A stretch of DNA of 64,000 nucleotides from Gallionella sp. (GTDB taxonomy: Bacteria > Pseudomonadota > Gammaproteobacteria > Burkholderiales > Gallionellaceae): contig JAUXWM010000093.1 of NCBI GenBank assembly GCA_030681375.1, positions 62,001-126,000 on the forward strand, written 5' to 3'. Each line of letters begins with the position of its first letter. Position 1 is the stretch's first letter. Position numbers and translations under genes: made by a program. This document shows, in pieces, positions 62,069 to 64,000 of this stretch. The notes beneath the pieces are model-generated. The model searched no databases. It saw nothing but the letters and a program-made list of their open reading frames with translations, and was not told the origin of the DNA.

Positions 62069-63316
62069 GTGTCGGAGGCAGACAAACTCAATGGTGATAC
62101 TCAGGTAGCCGGATTTAGTTCAGCCGCTTTGCAGCAAACGCTGCGGGCACAAGGCGATGCCTGGTATGAGCTGATCACGAACCGTTGTCCTCATCTGTAT
62201 GCCGATGCCCCCGTTTTTATCAGCCCCTTGCGCTTGCAGCAGATGCGCGAAGTGATAGAGGCGGTGGAACGGGTGGTAAGTGTGGCAGGATGGCTTACGC
62301 AAGGAAACCCTCTCTCTAACTTTCTCCCGCAAGCGGGAGCAAGGACAAGCGAGAAAGGCAGTCTTCAATCTCTTGGGGTGTTTTACGGCTATGACTTTCA
62401 TCTGAACAGCGAGGGGGTGCACCTCATCGAGATCAATACCAATGCAGGCGGCGCATTCCTCAATGCGCTGCTATTGGACAGTCAGCGCGATATGGTTTTG
62501 CCGGGCGCGGCGGTGGCTGAGACCGATCTTGAAGAGGTTTTTCTCGATATGTTTCGCAAGGAATGGCGGCAGGCAGCGGGTGATGCCTCGCTTGAATGCA
62601 TTGCCATCGTCGATCAGCAACCGGAACAACAATATCTGTATCCTGAATTTTTGCTGGCGCAACGCCTGTTCGAGCGCGCCGGAATCAAATCACTTATCGT
62701 TAATCACGACGCATTGCAAGCGCGCGATGGAGGGTTGTACGCCAGAGAGCAAAAGATTGATCTGGTCTATAACCGGCTGACGGATTTTTCCTTGCAACAT
62801 TATTCTGCCCTGCTGCACGCTTGGCGGGAGCAAGGCGTGGTGTTGACACCCAGCCCTGCGCACTATGTCCGTTATGCCGATAAACGCAATCTGGCGCGGC
62901 TGACCGATGCGGAGGGGTTGCGCGAACTCGGTGTGAGTGCTGCCGATATCGCCATCCTGCAGACTGGCATACCGCACACCTTCGTGGTCCAGCCTGACTT
63001 TGAAGAGGCACTGTGGTCAGAGCGCAGGCAATTGTTTTTTAAGCCATACCGCGGCTATGGCAGCAAGGGCGCGTATCGCGGAGAGAAGTTGACCCGCCGC
63101 GTTTTCGGCGAAATACTGCAATCGGGCTATGTCGCGCAAAAACTGGCCGCTCCGGGCGAACGTGGCGTGCCAGGCGGGGCATCGCTTAAGTATGATCTGC
63201 GTTGCTATGTTTATGATGGGAAGATTCAGTTGGTGGCCGCTAGATTGTATCAGGGGCAGACCACCAATTTTCGCACTCCGGGCGGCGGCTTCGCGCTGGT
63301 GCGCGTGGTCGGGTAG
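62069..63316 (+). CDS. ATP-grasp-like hypothetical protein
   Basis: 415 aa. A GTG start at 62069 directly follows the TAG of the upstream gene. GVFYGYDFHLNSEGVHLIEINTNAGGA and RQLFFKPYRGYGSKGAYRGEKLTRRV look like ATP-grasp binding regions, and KYDLRCYVYDGKIQLVAARLYQGQTTNF resembles the metal-binding C-terminal part. Substrate unknown; a peptide-ligase-like role is possible. About residues 82-97 are encoded by a hairpin-bearing stretch that looks like a repeat element. Confidence 0.68.
   Translation: MSEADKLNGDTQVAGFSSAALQQTLRAQGDAWYELITNRCPHLYADAPVFISPLRLQQMREVIEAVERVVSVAGWLTQGNPLSNFLPQAGARTSEKGSLQSLGVFYGYDFHLNSEGVHLIEINTNAGGAFLNALLLDSQRDMVLPGAAVAETDLEEVFLDMFRKEWRQAAGDASLECIAIVDQQPEQQYLYPEFLLAQRLFERAGIKSLIVNHDALQARDGGLYAREQKIDLVYNRLTDFSLQHYSALLHAWREQGVVLTPSPAHYVRYADKRNLARLTDAEGLRELGVSAADIAILQTGIPHTFVVQPDFEEALWSERRQLFFKPYRGYGSKGAYRGEKLTRRVFGEILQSGYVAQKLAAPGERGVPGGASLKYDLRCYVYDGKIQLVAARLYQGQTTNFRTPGGGFALVRVVG
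62311..62357. repeat. Hairpin element inside the ATP-grasp-like gene
   Basis: CTCCCGC-AA-GCGGGAG (62324-62339) is a perfect seven-bp stem, with an additional CTTTCTC/GAGAAAG pairing around it. The CCCTCTCT...CTCCCGCAAGCGGGAG pattern resembles common intergenic repeats of proteobacteria. Confidence 0.6.
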
Positions 63317-63325
63317 CGTGCTGTC

Positions 63326-63715
63326 ATGTTAATTTATTCGTTTCTGGCAATCGGTCTTGGCGCGGCCTGCGGTGCGTGGTTACGCTGGGGGTTGGGACTG
63401 TGGCTTACTCCGGTGCTACCCGAATTGCCGCTCGGAACGCTTGTCGCCAATTTGTTGGGGGGGTATCTGATCGGGCTGGCGATAGCTTTTTTTATACAAC
63501 ATCCCGGCTTGTCACCGGAATGGCGTTTGTTCATCATCACCGGATTTCTCGGCGGGCTGACGACGTTTTCCACCTTTTCGGTTGAAACGATTACGCTGTT
63601 GTTGCGCGGGCAGTATCTGTGGGGAGCGGGCATCATAGTCGCTCATCTGGGCGGCTCGCTACTGATGACCGTGCTGGGTATACAAACTTTCAAATATCTA
63701 CAGGGGGTGCAATGA
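63326..63715 (+). CDS. crcB: Fluoride ion exporter CrcB/FluC
   Basis: 129 aa with four transmembrane helices. Family motifs [27 protein letters not shown] (channel Asn) and [15 protein letters not shown] (Phe-box and sodium site) are present. A dual-topology fluoride channel protecting against fluoride toxicity. I see no fluoride riboswitch upstream: it follows the ATP-grasp-like gene by 9 nt. Overlaps the next gene (ATGA). Confidence 0.93.
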   Translation: MLIYSFLAIGLGAACGAWLRWGLGLWLTPVLPELPLGTLVANLLGGYLIGLAIAFFIQHPGLSPEWRLFIITGFLGGLTTFSTFSVETITLLLRGQYLWGAGIIVAHLGGSLLMTVLGIQTFKYLQGVQ

Positions 63716-64000
63716 TGAACAGACTCAGTTTTTATGTCAGCGAAAAGCAGCATTATGCAGGCAAGCCATTGTATGAATGGCTGCTGGAAGAGGCCAGAGC
63801 GCTCGGCGTGCATGGTGGTTCGGCGTTTCGCGCCATCGCCGGATTCGGGCGACATGGCCGATTGCACGAGGACACTTTTTTTGAGCTTGCCGGAGAACTG
63901 GCGGTGAAAGTTGAATTCATTCTGGATGATGCGCTGACAGAACAGCTGATGCAGCGGGCGCGCGTGCTTAACATGGAGATATTCTATGTGCGCAGTGCTG
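63712..64000 (+). CDS. DUF190 family protein (partial at window edge)
   Basis: At least 96 aa visible, running off the window. [28 protein letters not shown] and [18 protein letters not shown] match DUF190, a PII-like fold protein often paired with crcB. Likely a partner or regulator of the exporter, not established. Start overlaps the crcB stop; the second ATG three nt later is an alternative. Confidence 0.85.
   Translation, partial: MMNRLSFYVSEKQHYAGKPLYEWLLEEARALGVHGGSAFRAIAGFGRHGRLHEDTFFELAGELAVKVEFILDDALTEQLMQRARVLNMEIFYVRSA

Noticed and set aside
63317..63325. Fluoride riboswitch upstream of crcB
   Set aside because: Only nine nt separate crcB from the previous gene and no GGCGAT...-type fold is visible nearby.

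Overview
The window is a piece of a betaproteobacterial chromosome. The 14-gene nuo operon, the bamD/rluD/pgeF neighbourhood, the YceI-cytochrome b561 cluster, the MCE lipid-transport operon and the protein sequences all suggest the order Nitrosomonadales, perhaps a Gallionellaceae-like lineage. That placement is inference, because the window holds no rRNA. Genes are densely packed, with many 1-16 nt overlaps.

Layout. (1) 175-14747: complete respiratory complex I operon nuoA-N, ended by a clear terminator. Four junctions in its second half (I/J, J/K, L/M, M/N) carry arrays of inverted 7-base repeats. (2) 14874-18259: membrane hydrolase, DUF454 protein, NUDIX hydrolase, then amtB behind a sigma-54 promoter with two NtrC-like sites. 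(3) About 18280-22090: an accessory island. It is a small integron gene-cassette array (three attC sites, three cassette ORFs, no integrase in view). An ORF-less group II intron interrupts the first attC exactly inside its core site. Copies of a 15-bp repeat flank the array in opposite orientations, and a J-domain-tail gene and a degenerate tRNA-Asn-like unit follow. (4) 22423-30467: dbpA, a YgjP-type metallopeptidase, an RluF-like protein lacking the usual catalytic Asp, a VF530 protein, an HDOD plus GGDEF/EAL signalling pair, the yceI-yceI-cytochrome b561 operon and htpX. (5) 30565-41424: UbiB-like kinase with a helical partner, an MCE/Mla-type operon with mlaA, NUDIX, bamD diverging from rluD-pgeF, and yceH. 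(6) 41545-50408: ZIP transporter, rimO, a DUF3330 protein, a periplasmic protein of 19-residue repeats, an OmpR/EnvZ pair, a DinG-family helicase and radA. (7) 50529-61444: a fatty-acid degradation cluster (acyl-CoA dehydrogenase, SDR, acyl-CoA ligase, thioesterase, FadL porin, hydroxyacyl-CoA dehydrogenase/enoyl-CoA hydratase, thiolase). (8) 61502-64000: chalcone-isomerase-like protein, ATP-grasp-like protein, crcB and a truncated DUF190 gene.

How the genes work together. Complex I oxidises NADH, including NADH from the beta-oxidation cluster at the other end. The MCE operon, MlaA, BamD and FadL all serve the outer membrane. AmtB appears to be under nitrogen control.

The least ordinary parts are the intron-interrupted cassette array, the heptanucleotide arrays (which also supply stop codons to adjacent genes), and palindromic elements inserted in frame in coding genes. 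The best case of the last is a 99-bp insert in the hydroxyacyl-CoA dehydrogenase gene, bounded by an 11-bp direct repeat.
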